NCBI RefSeq assembly: GCF_029962835.1
Contig: NC_080577.1
Span: forward strand, 3,162,001 to 3,226,000
DNA length: 64,000 nt
Origin: Magnolia sinica
Lineage: Eukaryota; Streptophyta; Magnoliopsida; Magnoliales; Magnoliaceae
Direction of reading: 5' to 3'
Shown here: positions 24,224 to 37,990 of the stretch, piece after piece
Layout of the letters: the number at the start of each line of letters is the position of its first letter
How positions within the stretch are numbered: the first letter of the stretch is position 1
Made by a program: the position numbers and the translations under genes
The notes under the pieces: model-generated
Told to the model about the DNA's origin: nothing
Database searches by the model: none
The model's input: only the letters and a program-made list of their open reading frames with translations

Positions 24224-24682
24224 ACGCGGATTAGCCGCGTGGATGTGACCCTGACCGTGAGGCCCGCGTTGTATATCCACGTGGTACATCCGTTTTGCCG
24301 GCTTATTTGAAGGGCATGGTACCAAAAATGAAGCAATACGAATCTCAAGTGGACCACACCACAGAAAACAGTAGTCACCATTAAAAACTTCCAAGGTCCA
24401 CTGTAATGTTTATTTGCAATTCAACCAGTTGAGAAGGTCACACGGACCTAGATGAAGGGAAAACACAAATAGCAGTTTAATCCAAAACTTTTATAGCCCC
24501 CCAAGAAGCCCTTGGCGGTGGGACTTTAATACCTGGTATGGTCCGCCTGATATTTATATGTACTTCATTTTCAGGAGCATGCCTTAAAATAAACAGAAAA
24601 AATGAATGAACAGCGTGGATATACAACTCCTAGATAGGGTCGCACCCAACTGGCTGGAACAGCGGTCGCAGCTAATCCGCGT
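24224..24682. mobile_element. MITE with ACGCGGATTAGC ends
   Basis: The left end ACGCGGATTAGC is matched by GCTAATCCGCGT on the right as a perfect 12-bp inverted repeat. The interior is the symmetrical family sequence: ggaccacaccacagaaaac, cattaaaaacttccaaggtcc, aaaagttttggat in both directions. It resembles the hairpin MITE at 1581-1970, whose ends read GCGGATTGCG. No unambiguous target duplication is visible. Confidence 0.75.
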
Positions 24683-26090
24683 TCCATTTAGAAAATGATG
24701 TGAAGTATACGGACGTCCTGTGCTCTTGACTTTTCGTAAGAGACATGACCCTGGTAAACATTTCACGGCGTCTGTTTCAAACAGGCACGCTTTGATACTA
24801 TGGCAGAGTGTGATGGATGATACTCGGGCAGTTAGAAATTATAAAAAATTGCGTACGCGTCATACAATTAATTAGAAGGATAAACTGCCAAAAATATGGG
24901 TACCGATTAAGATATATCATGAGCCAAAAGAATAATATTATTTTTACATGACCATTCGATTTCAGGACATGTACTGGACGGTTAAAATGAAAATAACCAA
25001 TGATCTTATTACGAAAATTGTGTCCAAGAATCGGATGCTAATGTTATTGAAACAATTTTATTTTTTACATTATAACTCATGTTGGTAAAATAACAATCTA
25101 GAATCCAATGAGAATAGAGGAAAAATATAATAAGATAACCAATTTTATTAGTTTTGAGGCTCTACTCGAATAGTCAATTTTTCAAGATAAATTTGTTCTT
25201 CTTTTTATGATAATTTCAACAAGTGCAAAAAAAAGAAATTTACAAATTGTTAACAAAATGCAATAAATTCTTAATCTGAAATTCAACACAAACATTTGCA
25301 TATTTAAGTGTTGCACAGGTCTTTAATTTTGATATCGATATGACTTTTTAATGTATTGGAAAAACACAATAAAATATTAGATTCGAGAGCACTGCATGAT
25401 AAAGAGAGAAAAATATTTTTTTTGGATTATAATATTTAGGATTTATAGTAATTGAATAGTTATGGAGTTCGTCAGGTAAAGATACCAAAGCGCTTCTTTA
25501 AGACATTTACACCCATTCATAGGAAACAACATCATTCCATGAAAATAAGTGACCATTTGTTCTATAATAATTTTTTCTATATCATTTTAGATAAAAAAAA
25601 GCCATTTAATAGTTTAAAATTATTGCCATATGAGCGACACTTGACATATATGCTATGTGCATGATCATATCACAGTCGTTCTCAATCAACACTAAGGTTA
25701 ATAATATTTTAGGATAGTCAAGTTGCACCATGGCTAAAAAATTTGAACCACGTGCTAAATATGTGCCCATTTATTACAAAAACACTATTTATGTAAAAAT
25801 TTATTTTCTTATTGACGGGGTATATATGCTATTTATGAAAAGTTTAAATAATTAATATATTTATTTACTTTTTAAAAATAATTTTTATTTTAAAATTTTA
25901 CTTTTATCAAAAAACATAACAACTTTGCCACGATAGATCCGACAATTAGTGTTGAGTTAATATTTGACGTGTATATAATTTCTAAGCGACTGAATATTAC
26001 GCTTCATACGAAGCTAGAATATCTAAAGCCCCCCTTTCATGAAATACTGCAGGTTTGATCTTGCGAATTTGCTTTTATAGAAGCGAGCTC
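24683..26090. other. AT-rich intergenic spacer
   Basis: Very AT-rich from about 24840 to 25990 with short A and T runs. No coding sequence, RNA gene or bounded repeat is recognised. Confidence 0.5.
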
Positions 26091-26465
26091 TGCAGGACCC
26101 ATAATGATGTATGTACGAAATCCACTCCGTCCATCAGTTTCTCCGGGTCGTTTTAGCACATCAGACCAAAACTCAGGTCGATAAGAACTTAAGTGGGCCA
26201 CACCATGGAATAGTCGCAATGAGGACGTCCACCATTGAAACCATTCTTGGGCCCATCCTGATACTTCTATATGTGCCATCCAAACCGTTCATGAAGTGAG
26301 TATAACAAGGGCTAAGGGTAAAAAAGGCAAAAAAAAAAACTGATCCAAAACTTCTGGTGGGCCAGTAAGGTTTCAATGGTGTGCGTCCCCATACTCACTC
26401 TTCCCGTTTGTATGTTCCACTTGAGTTTCAGATCTTTCCGATTTTAAGGCTCCAATCCCAAAAAA
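26091..26465. repeat. MITE-like symmetrical repeat
   Basis: Contains the family blocks in mirrored order: aggacccataatgatgtatg, actccgtccatc, gtgggccacaccatgg, ccaccattgaaacc, then gatccaaaactt, ggtttcaatggtg, ttccacttgagtttcagatc. Terminal repeats are not sharp, so the coordinates are approximate. Confidence 0.5.
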
Positions 26466-29400
26466 AAATAAAAAAAATAAATAAATAAATAAAAAACCTG
26501 TCACAAATGATGAATGGAGAGGATGTTACACACAGATCACGTGATGGCACCCCAGAGCTCTTTCCTTCCTGCACTCTAAACCTGGTACGTCATCCTTACA
26601 TTTTGCAATGGCGTACAGCTACCCATATCATTCAAACTGTGGGTCCCATCGTGGATATGGCAATATCTATAAAATATGACTGAACCAGCAATTCTAACCA
26701 TGCAATTATTTGATATCAAATCCATCATTAAAAGTAAAATTTTGAACGGTCCATATTGAAAGGAGAAATCATGTGATTGATATTATCTTATTAGCACATT
26801 ATTTTCCATCATGTTCTCCACAATTGCTAACATGGAGCGTGTGTACATGCCAGAGATTTTTAGATGTTGGTGAATTTTTAGCTCAAGGACAAATGTCAAT
26901 CAGCCCATCATATCAGCATCTTGGATTAATCAACCGTGGGCCCCACTTGCACAAACTTATTTACAGTCTCTAAGCCCGAGCATTGTATGAAATGGCATCT
27001 CTTTATTAAGACAACTACACATGATTTATTTATTTTAATTTGGGTTAGTCCAAAGCCCAACAATTCCTAATCAATACCTTTAATTTAATAATCCACCATT
27101 CCATTTTTTAACAAAAAACAAAATGCTCTCATTTCTTTAAGATCTATGTTGGTTTGAAATTCCCCACTTACACGTGACAATATCAAACGTGGGTCAGATC
27201 AGATCTTTCCATCAGGTGAGCTACACTGTTCAGATACCATGGCCTCACCTCTGGTGCGCCACACCGGACGAAAAGTTGAAGGAAAATTGTGTTTTAACCG
27301 TCACTCTACTTTGTAACTTGTGGCCCAAAGGTTCTGATTTTTTTTATTCCAACAAGATGGAAAGCGTGCACGCCTGCGTGTGGATTCGCAGACAGCCAAA
27401 CGCATGTTGTAATTAGTAAACCTCCACATCCACAACGTTTAAATGACAAGTTTCACTTTGTATGTTGGAATGGCAAAAATAAAAGCTCCCAACTGATCTA
27501 TTTTAGCTGTTTGATCATTTGGATCTTTTACTTGGAAAATGAACGGTCACCATAGCGTCGTACTGCATAAAGGTTTAAATGTTCAATCCTCGAAATTTTT
27601 TTATAAGGTCCCTTCTCCCAGAGGAGCTCTATCAAATAAACGGTTTGGATCATTGAAAAGATCCCCAATCCAACGGCTACTAGAGTCCGGACGTTTCTTA
27701 TTGGAGTACGTTCGGTATGCACCGAGAAAAACTGACAGAGCGGTTCTCTTTACATCCCCATGTTGGAACTTCGTCTCTTGGAATTATCGTTGTTTTGGCT
27801 GTCCTTTTGTCCTTATATCAATCGCAATGATTTAAAGGTCAAAGATTTCAACGGCGCACCGTCCTTTTCCGTTCTGACATGTGGGGCCAATGGATCAGCA
27901 ATCTCTTCCGTTGATCTGGTGTCCCGCTGTGGATGGATCATATGCCTCGGGAATCTTCCATAGTAGGGCATATCAGATCAGTTGTGTGGATCCCTGGACC
28001 AAGGGCCCACCTGTAAAAAAGTGAAAACCGGGCTGGACTCTTGAAAATAGTGGTGGCTTGTCCTCCTTTCATGTGATCCTGACGTACAGCTATCCAGACC
28101 ATCCAAGTTATGAATGGAGCATATCTCTAAAATCATACTGAGCAAGCAATCCTAACCATCCAATACAGGGATATCAAATGGATAGTTAAAAGTACATTAG
28201 TATTCCTCATGCATGCTCTACACTGATTTTTTTTTTTTTAAATAACAAAATTTAGGACTTTTCATACATCATTTGCGCAAAACGCGTACTAAGAAATGGG
28301 ACCGTTGAAAGGGCAATCAACGTTCCTTATTCAATGCATCACTCAGGAGAGCTTTTTGTATGTTGCAAACTATTTGTTAGATGGGGGAGTTGAACCTAGT
28401 TAGATGGGGTTCGGACAGGGTTCGTTGCCAGCATCATAGCCGGTTGCGATCCCCCGGTTGGATTCTCAAAATTATTGAACCGTTCATGGTCTTGTTACTA
28501 AACATAATGGAAGTTGTAGCCTAAAAATCATGCTTCATGGATGATCCTTGTGTTCGTGCAATTCAATTAAATATGGGCCACACATATTAGTGATGGTCTA
28601 TATTTGATTAAAGTGTGCAATTAGCATGGTACAAGCGTGCTAAAATTGTACTTAACTTAAATTTGATTGAATGCATTTGAGGTAGACAAATTACAGTCAA
28701 ATTTAAGGATATGACTGTCCGCTCAACCACCAATTGTTATAATAATCATGTGATTTGGGAACGGTGGGAGTTAGTCTTTCAAATGGATATTTTTTATCTA
28801 ATATTTAAGACTAATTTTTTCACTAATGGTCGTAGCCATTTTATTTCTCAATAAAAGAAAGATGAACATATTTAAAACTAAAAGAGCTAATAATACTAAT
28901 TTAATTGATATTTATTTGAAATGTAGTATAATCAACAGAATAACAAAGCAATGTAGAAAAATAAATAAAAGATAAGTACCTACAATTATTTGTTGGATAA
29001 ACAATCAAGGTAGATTGGTCAACAAGAAATGACCAGGGTTTGATCTTCTGAATAATAACTCGATTGATTGGAATTCAGGGATGAAAGGTTGTGGATATAC
29101 TACTCCTAAGCATATTGCAACGATGACACTGAGCAGTAGTGATCGAAGCTATCCTAAACCTTAGATGTTCTACAGTGTACATGGTCAAATAAAAAGTGAA
29201 CAAAGTAAAAAAACTAAAATAAAACCAATGTTACTCTATGTATATGAATTGTGTTTGGTGTAAGCTCTAGGCTTTTCATTATGTACTTATTTTAATAGCT
29301 TGGTAGGCACCAGAACTCTCATTAGGTTTCCTTGTTAATATAGGATTCTTGACAATTATAGTACGTAAATGTTTTCTTATCATCTCTATCTAATTTAAAA

Positions 29401-30351
29401 GATCTTTGGATATCAAAAACTATTTTCAAATCTCTTGCCAACATGGTTGTGGAGATTCATATATCTTATAGGATCAGTCTCGTTGGACCCTAATCCTCAA
29501 TTTATTAGTTTCCATCCACTTATATGATGATTCCATTGTCGAATTTTTGTAATCATCACGAGAGTATTAATTATTTTTGAAAAAAATTCCCATTTTGTAA
29601 GGATTACAAGAGACAATCTTGCCGAGCATATACATATTTATGATAAGATTCATGTCTCAGTAAATCTTTTAAAGTATTGTCAAGCACACTTAATCACACG
29701 TGTCATACAAATTAGGGTTACGTGTCATTAGTCATTTCGTCTTATCTATAAACGCATGTATAGCTCTTCACCACTTTTCTTTTGGCAAGTTATGCGATAA
29801 AAAAAAAATCCTTGAATGCAAGATATTTATTATTATTACTAGTAAGTGTATAATGCTGACATGTGGAAGTATTACATCGGTCCACATAAGTATGCCAAAA
29901 TAAATATAAACAATTAGCCTTTGAATTTGTATTTAAACATGAATCCGGTAGCATAGAGTCTAGAGACGAACGGTTCCGATCATCATAAGATGCAGCGGGA
30001 AACCAACCCCGCATTATAATATGGTAAGTAGCACCGTACCGTATCAAAACCCTGTACGCCCATATGATTGACGTCATGGTTCTCCTCTAAGTATGCAGCG
30101 TACGTCAGCAGGAGCTGAGTGCATGATAGGAAACATCTTTACCTTGACTTTTTTATTTGTCCTTGTTAATGGCTATGATTTCAAAGTTGAAAGATCCGCA
30201 TTGGCGTACTGTAATTTCCTGATCTGGCATGTGGGGCCCATGAATCAGTAATCGAAGAGGCCGTTGGCCTGCCTCCCACTGTGGGTGGATCCATATCCCA
30301 GGGGGATGTGACCTGCTTGTAACCGAGTTACATGAATACCCTGCAGCCCTA
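26466..30351. other. Intergenic spacer with dispersed repeat scraps
   Basis: No gene is recognised. An A-rich simple tract lies at about 26460-26500. The block about 28285-28350 (gttgaaagggcaatcaacgttcc) recurs at about 46028-46080, so both are copies of one unnamed repeat. The stretch 28700-29900 is AT-rich without clear structure. Confidence 0.45.
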
Positions 30352-30921
30352 GGGCGTGTTTGGGGCATGGCATTGCGACGGATTAGGTGGGGTGAGATTC
30401 AAAAAAACATAAATATTGCCTCTTAATTCCATGCTTTGTTGGCAATGTGGTAGTATATTGAATAGATATACTCACCATCATTTGAAACTATTGAAAATAG
30501 CACACGTGTTATATCTAAACTGGTCATTTGTTTTGTAACCTCATTTTATGACATGGACTTAAAAATGAGTCGAATCCAAAACTTACGTAGCCTCAAAGAA
30601 GTTTTCAACGGTAAGTATTCAATCCCCATTGCTTTCTATGGTGGGGTCCACTTGAGCTTTAGATCTACCTGATTTTTTGGCCCATGCTTTAAAATGATCT
30701 CAAAAAATGGGTGGACGGTGTGGATATAGCCCACACATCATGGTGGGACCTACACAACTTGCTAATATTGAGTAAAATTGGCATAGAACCCGGTGCAATT
30801 TCATCTTATCTAATTCCAAGCTTTTCCATTCTTCGCAAACACCGAGCGGAATTGGCACAAGAGGACCAGGTGCAATTCCATCCCACCTAAGCCCATCTAA
30901 TACCATTCCCCAAACACGCCC
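30352..30921. mobile_element. Non-autonomous TIR transposon (GGGCGTGTTTGGGG ends)
   Basis: Left end GGGCGTGTTTGGGG is perfectly matched by CCCCAAACACGCCC at the right, and the similarity continues inward (catgg and aggtggg blocks). The flanking triplets are CTA and TAA, compatible with a 3-bp PIF/Harbinger-type site but not conclusive. A MITE-family segment (ccacttgagctttagatc to gtggacggtgtggat, about 30590-30760) lies inside. No transposase frame is present. Confidence 0.7.
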
Positions 30922-30929
30922 TAAGACCT

Positions 30930-31900
30930 GAGGGGCCCACCGTGATGTTTGTGTTATATCTGCTCCCTTTATCCATTTCGCCAGCTTATCTTACTATGTA
31001 AGTGCAATAGAGAAAGATCCAAAACTCAAGTGGGCCACACTAGAAGAAACGGCAAGGATTGAACGCCCAGCCATTGAAACCTTATCGAAAGCGACAGAAG
31101 TTAAGGAGCCTGCTGATATTTGTGGTTTCTTGTGAAAATCACATTAGAAATGAGTTGGATGTTGTAAGAAAGTTTCCACATTGGACGTTTCCATCCCCAT
31201 CGTTTTCTATGGAGTGGTCCATGGAGTTTTGGGTTTCCCTGGCATTTGGGTTACCTCACAAGATGAGTTGGAGAAGCTATTGGAAGGTGGGATATAAATA
31301 CAACCACTGTGGTGGTCCCCACAAAGCGATTACCATCGTTTTCCTACGGAGTGGCCCATGGATATAATTAAATACATAGTACTCCTATGGTCGGGTCTAC
31401 AATCGAGTCTAATCGGTGCCAGGACCAGGCCGGACGTGGGGTTGCCTCCTCCCCCAAGAGCAGACTCCTGGTTGCAAGGGCTTTGTGGGGCCTACCATAA
31501 TGTATGTGTTTTATACATGCTATCCATTTATTTTGCCAAATCATTTTTAAAGTATGGACGAAAAAATAAGTCAGATCGAAGAGTCAAGTGGACCATACAA
31601 TGGGAATTGGAAGCTTCTCATTAAAAACTTATTAAGAGCCTTACAAGTTTTGATCCGGCTGATATTTGTGCATTCCCTTCATTGGTGTCGACTTGACCTT
31701 ATGAATAAGTTGGATGGCCAGTAGACATCTTGGTAAGCCTAAAAAGTAAATAGAAAGTGTTTTTTTATTATCACCGTTGCTCCCTTTCTGTGGTTTGGTC
31801 CCGGGTCCATTTAAGCGTAGGATCTACCTCATGTTTGGAGAATTGAAGCAGATTTCATGAGAAAGCCTTGCATACGAAGTTTATGCATAGGGATGTTAGG
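30930..31900. repeat. Cluster of MITE-like segments
   Basis: At least two symmetrical units of the gtggggcccacc family abut: about 30930-31375 (gggcccaccgtgatgt, ctcaagtgggccacac, gaacgcccagccattgaaac, then mirrored cgttttctatggagtgg) and about 31485-31900. The borders are eroded and no gene lies in the region. Confidence 0.5.
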
Positions 31901-32385
31901 TGGGGTCTACGCAACATTTGTGAGAAATTTACTCTGTTCATCCGTTTTTTCAAGTCATTTTAGGTTAAGAAACTAAAAATCAGGTGAAATCAAAACTCAA
32001 GGTTGCTGTAACAGAGGAAACCGTCGAGATTCAATGACCACCATTGAAATATTGATATATTCACAAAAGTTTTGTATCAAGCTTTATTTATTTATTTATT
32101 TATTTAATGATTTCACTTCATCCCGTTATGAATAACTTTATAAACCGTCTGGATGACATATAAGGTAGAGCCCAAGAAGGTTTCAACCATGGGAAATTCT
32201 TTTCCAAGTTTTCCCTCTAATATGGTAGTTTGAGTTTTGGATCCACCTGTTTGGATTTTTTTTTTATTTTTTTTATTTTTTTTATTGTTGTTGTTTTGTT
32301 TTATGTTTTAAAATAATTTTAAAAAGTTGACGAACGGAGTAGATATCTCACCAACATCATGTTAGCCCCACGTGGCATCCATGCA
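31901..32385. repeat. MITE-like symmetrical repeat
   Basis: Left half ggtggggtctacgcaac, gttcatccgttttttcaag and ccaccattgaaat is mirrored on the right by aggtttcaaccatggg, gagttttggatccacctg and gttgacgaacggagtagat. T-rich simple sequence (about 32255-32310) interrupts the right half. Confidence 0.5.
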
Positions 32386-34140
32386 GGAACTTTATGCTAA
32401 AGGCTTTCTCTGGGAATCGGCGTCCTGTGCAGTACCTTAAAAATAATCTGAAAATTAAATAAACAAAGTAGGTAAAACACATACATCACAGTGGCCCACT
32501 TATCCCAAGGAGGATGCAATCCGCGTCCTGACCGGGTTACTTGTGAGTCTTCGATCGTACCAAAAATTACGTGACCAGGCCCCATTTGTCAAAGCTGAAA
32601 ACCGAGTGGACACCTGTCTTCTGCACCATTTCCCAAAAATGGTGGTGACTTATCCTCCTCACGCATTGCAATGATATCCACAACATCCTCACCGTCAAAA
32701 TTGTGGATCCCATTGTGGATGAACCATAATTCTAAAATCACAAAAATCAAGAAATCCTAACCATTCAATTAATGACTATAGAATCAATGGTCAATGGTAC
32801 AATAGCGAGCACTCCAATTTCAAAGGAAAAATAAAATAAAATCAGATGGTGGATTTTTTCTTAGTGCCATTTTTGGGCCTTGCTCCATTCATAATCGGGT
32901 CAGAGATTTAGACGGTTTGGATTGCTGTAATCTATGCAGTTTTTCCATGTGTACGATTGAAAAGTCACAGCAATTTGTAAAGGGTGCAAAACTAAAAGTC
33001 TGGGCATGGGTGGATTCCTTGCCTTTGAATTTATCAGTTTATTCAGGACATGACCATGGTTCAGCACTGTGACCATTGATTTTTCCACACATGCCTTGAA
33101 AATATCATCGTTTGGACCGTACTATAATTTAATTTAGTGGATGGTTGAGAAGAGAAATGCAGAAACGGTCTACATTGGACGGAAAAAAACACCTAAGATG
33201 GGTGACTAGGATCTTCCCATTTGGTATATTTTTGGACATGCTCCATCCACTGTGGGGCCCAACAGATTAAACGGTCTATATCACAAGTTTGAAATTTTTA
33301 GATATCTAAACAGTCAAACGTCTCCTATACTCAAACGGGAAGAACGTCGCGAGGCGGAAAATGGCTTGAATGTCTGTTTTCTTGGGAATTTCATGAGAAA
33401 TTTCACACATGTTTTTCCTGTTGAATATTGCAATGACCTTTTAATCCCCTTTTATAGAATCCGATCCATCATCCCAACCGTCCAATCTTCAACGCTCCAC
33501 GAAGAAACATAGAAACGCTAATCCGCATTAAACCTTTGATTTGAATGGTTGAAATTGAATTTTTAAAAGATAATGGTATTGAAATTGAATTTTTAAAAGA
33601 TAATGGTATTTATTATGATAAATAAAAAAGTGTTTAAATATTTTGATTAGCAGACCATAGCGGGGATCATCCGGTCTTCACCATGAATGGTCAGGATCAA
33701 GAGGCTTCATGGCCATTAATCCAACAAACTGCTGGTCCCACTTGGATTTGCACTCTCGGATCAAGGATATTATAATTCCTACGTTCAAAAATATCTTCGG
33801 TACAAAACGGTATAGATGTCATATTTACATGCAATCTGGACCATTCATTTGATAGGCCACGCACTAAAGAGTTCATGGTTTGTATGTCCCTAATCCGTGC
33901 CATACTAATTTCCGCTTTTGGCCTATAAACTTCCACTTAACAGATAAAAATACAGTTCTCAGTCAACAGAAAAGTTCTAAGATTGGACGGTTGGGTGCTT
34001 CATCAGCATGGATTTTGAACCGTTGACTTCTCATGGTAGAGTCCCACCTCATGAATGGTCCGGATCTTGTCTAAACGTGACATGTGTATCATTGTGAAAT
34101 ATGGACAAAGATATATCATATCACCCACAGGGGAGCGGAT
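32386..34140. other. Intergenic spacer, no gene seen
   Basis: No coding sequence recognised. Scraps of the gtggggccca family occur (about 33255), and a perfect 30-bp tandem duplication lies at 33551-33610. Confidence 0.45.
33551..33610. repeat. Perfect 30-bp tandem duplication
   Basis: The 30-bp block beginning gaaattgaatttttaaaag is repeated exactly at 33551-33580 and 33581-33610 in AT-rich intergenic DNA. Confidence 0.97.
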
Positions 34141-34144
34141 TAGG

Positions 34145-34480
34145 TGTTAGGTGTTACCCGGGTAATACCTTAGTGCGTGTTACGCTTAAGGTGGGGTCCA
34201 CCTTGATGATATGTTATATATCCACGCTGTCCATCCATTTTTTAAGCCCATTTTAGTAGTAGATCCAAAAACTTAATCAGATACAAATTTCAGGTGGACC
34301 ACACCACAGGAAACAGTGGGATTGAACGTCCGCCATTAAAAACTTTCCAAGTCCCATTGTAAGAAGATCCATAATGTTTATTTTCCATCCGACCCGTTGA
34401 TAAGGTCGAAAAGACCTGGAGTAAGGTAAAATACAAAGATCAGCTTGATCCAAAACCTTTGGGCCTATAAAATGTTTTTA
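34145..34480. repeat. MITE-like segment
   Basis: Carries aaggtggggtccaccttga, cgctgtccatccattt, aggtggaccacaccacagg, cgtccgccattaaaaac and gcttgatccaaaacc in the order seen in the element at 24224-24682. The mirrored right end is not evident, so this copy may be truncated. Confidence 0.5.
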
Positions 34481-34565
34481 ACTGTCATTCACCACTTTTT
34501 CCAATGGTCGACATGAGATTTGAATCTGCTAAAATTTTGGTATAGAATCCAAAAATGAGCTAAAA

Positions 34566-34655
34566 AAATGGATGCGTGACGTGGATTTATAACAAATTCA
34601 TCCACATACGAAATGGATACGTGACGTGGATTTATAACAAATTCATCCACATACG
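34566..34655. repeat. 45-bp tandem duplication
   Basis: Two 45-bp copies (34566-34610 and 34611-34655) differ by one base. The block contains gacgtggatttataac. It lies inside a minus-strand frame that shows no protein similarity I recognise. Confidence 0.95.
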
Positions 34656-34889
34656 AAATTGCACCAACATACGCACGTGACCAAAACAAGGACAATATGA
34701 AATTGTACCAACATATGCACGTGAACCACTTTATGAGTGTCCTGTGAAACACATAAATCACATATCTCCAACCAATGAACGGCCCTGATCGTGTATCCAT
34801 TGACACGTGTGCATCGCAAGCAGAGACGTCGCATCTTGTTCTGTCTTGAAGCGCATCCCGTGCTAGGACATCGATCCCTGTCTTGCGTG

Positions 34890-37700
34890 ATAAGGGCCTG
34901 TTTGGCCGGGCAGATTGGATGGAATTGGATGGTATTAGAGTGAATTGCATCGGATTTGAAAGTAATGATAGCTGCGTCAGTGGATTGGTGCAAGATCTAT
35001 GGGATTGCTATGTCCCGATATTGCTATACCCGGTCTGTTTGGCACGCCCGGCCAATACGTGTGCAGATAGTAAATGGTGTTGACCATCCATAGTATGTTT
35101 AGCATAACGTGCAGAGTAGCTCATTTCGCACCATTAAATTGCAGGAAATGGCACAGAGCTCGTGCCAAGAGTATCATTACCATGGGAGGTCACTTACTCT
35201 GTCTGGGAAATTCAATCAAACAAAAAAACACTCGTGTAAATGAGGATCTATGTTTCAATTTTGTGTGTGTGGTTACGATGGGTGGCGTCACGGAGTCCAC
35301 TCAACTTCATGTGGACAAACTAGAGACTAGAGGCAAGATCTAGTTATTCTCTCAACGTTCGGTTGTGCTTGAAGTCAAGATGATTAGTGAATGAGTAAGG
35401 ATTAACCCTTCCAATTGGATTCTTTTACCTTGTAATAATAGATTTGCTTTTATAAACTTAACGACTTTTCATTTAATATAACTTATTATTGTAATTTAAC
35501 AATAAAAATAATAGAGAAAGAAGATATAAACTAAAAGTATTATTCTATTGATAATTTTTATAATAATGGCACTCACGATTAGCTTAAGGGATGACGATCC
35601 ATTGGTTGCTCAATTTGGAATGAACCTTGTGGCCGAATAGTCATGATATGAGGGATGGTCATGAGTTCATCACTCGGTTGGAAATCGGGCCTCGTGGCGA
35701 GATAACTGATGGTAGGTGGATCTTTGACTATCTATTCATTGTTCAGTTGGAATTGGACTTCTCGGCAAGATGAGCGGTGAAGTGACAATCTGTTCGTGGT
35801 TATAGATACCCCAACCTAAGTGAACTGGACTATCAGATGTTCATCCTACACTCACCTGGCGGTGTAAATCTTACATCAGGATCTCTGGTAGATTTTTGAC
35901 AAATCCTGCATGTAAAATTTTTATCAAGTGTCTATTGGTTGCCCATTAGCCGACAATTTCCAAGCCGATATAAACAGTGTTCAACCTTGCTCAGGAAAAG
36001 GTAGAAACAGTAGAAGAAATAGTATAAAAGTTTTCAATTTTTATTAATTTTCATTCCCTAACAATAAGGAAGTTCTGTCACTTAGAATCCCCTACAACAA
36101 CTATACTTACACGTAGGTTTTGCCTTAGCTAACTACAACAATTCAATTAAACAAAATCAATATTATCACGTCAATAATAGAGTAAGGATTAGGAACGTCC
36201 GATTATCCTTTTTCTAATCAAAGAAAATAGTGTTTAACTTTTATTTTCTTTTTCTCACATTTCAATCAAGCTCAAAACGTGGTTCACTTCGTACAGTTCA
36301 TTTTTTTACAATTACTATTTCTTTGCTTTTATTGCGTTTGCTTATTGTTTTTCATTCTGCTCATCTATCCAGGGCCTCGACTCTATGAAACAAGGCTATG
36401 ATATTTTATTTTTTCTACGTATATTTATTTATTCTATTTACTTGCCCATTGTCTATCAACTTTGCGAAGCAAATCTAGGATCTATATACTTTTTTCTTTT
36501 GACTACCCGACCCTCTTGTAGGTTTATGAGAAGTGTGGTCATATGACTAACATTTATTATAGATATACAATTCCCTTAAAACTACGTGTTTTTTAAAATA
36601 GAGACTGCACGTTAGTGCGAGCAAGAAAAACTATTTAACCCCTTATTCTCTTGTAACTGAGACCATTACCCATGTCGCAGACCAAATATTATGATTCATT
36701 CAGGTCGGAGAATTTCATGATTCCCTAGCCCAAGGCAAGCTCATGAATTCTAATTGATCGTGGGCACATCACAACCTAATCAACTAGTGGCGACTCCAAT
36801 CTTTTAAACACAACATATAGAGATTGCCCTTGAAAAAGTTATTGTGCAGCCAAGGAAGCTAAGACAATCCAAACAAATCATATACATCGGGCCTTTGTCA
36901 CCACAAAAAAGGATCATTTACATATAACAATGTAAATACCATATAGTGAAAAGGCAATCTTCCACCACATCGCACATTTAGCTTGTGCACGTGTCGGGGG
37001 AGAGCATTCACAATGGTCCTAGTAGGAACAAAGAATGTAGCAAGACAGTCATGATTTGACTATCCGTTTGTCGTCTGATGTGGACTAAACTTCGCGATGA
37101 CATGATCGGCGGAATTACTTAGCATGTATTAGGAAAGCTGCACAGTTTTTTCTTTTGAGACCGAGCGATCTTCCTTGCAATCCATCAGGATGTTGTGGAT
37201 GAGGGATGGAGAGATAAATTAAGCATTACAAGCTAAGGCTCCCATACTATGAGCAATGATAGGATAGGCTAAAGTGAAATAAAGTGAAAGATGAAGATAA
37301 ATGTCCATGGTGAACATCTAAATAAAGTTAGGTTTAGTTGTATTAGCATAAGGCCTGTAGCTCTTCCTCGATTGCTGCTCTTATGGACTTTTAGGGGGTG
37401 GTGGCCTTGTGTAGTCTTCAACATATGAAAGATCTAGACAATTGGTGGTGAAATTATCATCAATTCTTCCGCACCAAACATAGCCTACCATGTATGACAA
37501 CGTGTATAAGAGATACTCTTGCATGCCTCGACTAAAGTCCTCACATTTCTAGACTCTCACATTGAAAAGTTGTTGTGATCCTTACATGACTTGATTATGC
37601 GTACGTAGAGATTTTCTTTTCGCAATGCTCATTTAATAGTAGATAAATATCTCTTTTGAAGAAGTGATTGTGTTTGACCTTGCCCATCTCTAACAAGGAA
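34890..37700. other. Intergenic spacer, possible old retroelement leader
   Basis: No gene recognised. The phrase ctagtggcgactccaatc at about 36784 resembles the tggcgactc motif often found just after the LTR in Tat/Athila-type gypsy elements, so part of 35.3-36.8 kb may be an eroded LTR. This rests on one short motif. The phrase gggcctgtttggccggg near 34896 resembles one end of a TIR element with no partner found. Confidence 0.3.
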
Positions 37701-37705
37701 TGAGT

Positions 37706-37990
37706 GATGTATCTATTTATCCACACCATCCATCCCTTTTCTTAGACCATTTTAAGGTATGAACCAAAAAATGAGGCTGATCCAATGCTTAAGTAGACCA
37801 CACCAAATAGTAAGCTCAAGTGCATTAAATGCACAAAGCATTAAGATTTAAGAGCAAGTTACATTGAATGCAAGAGTCATTTCTGGTCAGTCCGCTGCAG
37901 TGTTGGATCTACCTCATTTTTGGAATCACACCTTAAAATGATATAAGAGGAGGGATGGATGGCGTGGATAAACAAATACATTATAATGGG
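37706..37990. repeat. MITE-like inverted segment
   Basis: Left arm tatccacaccatccatccct and accattttaaggtatgaacc is mirrored by accttaaaatgatataagag and gatggatggcgtggataaa on the right. Length is about 285 bp with no terminal duplication visible. Confidence 0.6.

Noticed and set aside
34489..34950. 153-codon minus-strand frame
   Set aside because: Contains a 45-bp tandem duplication and no recognisable domain; composition is like that of the surrounding MITE-rich spacer.
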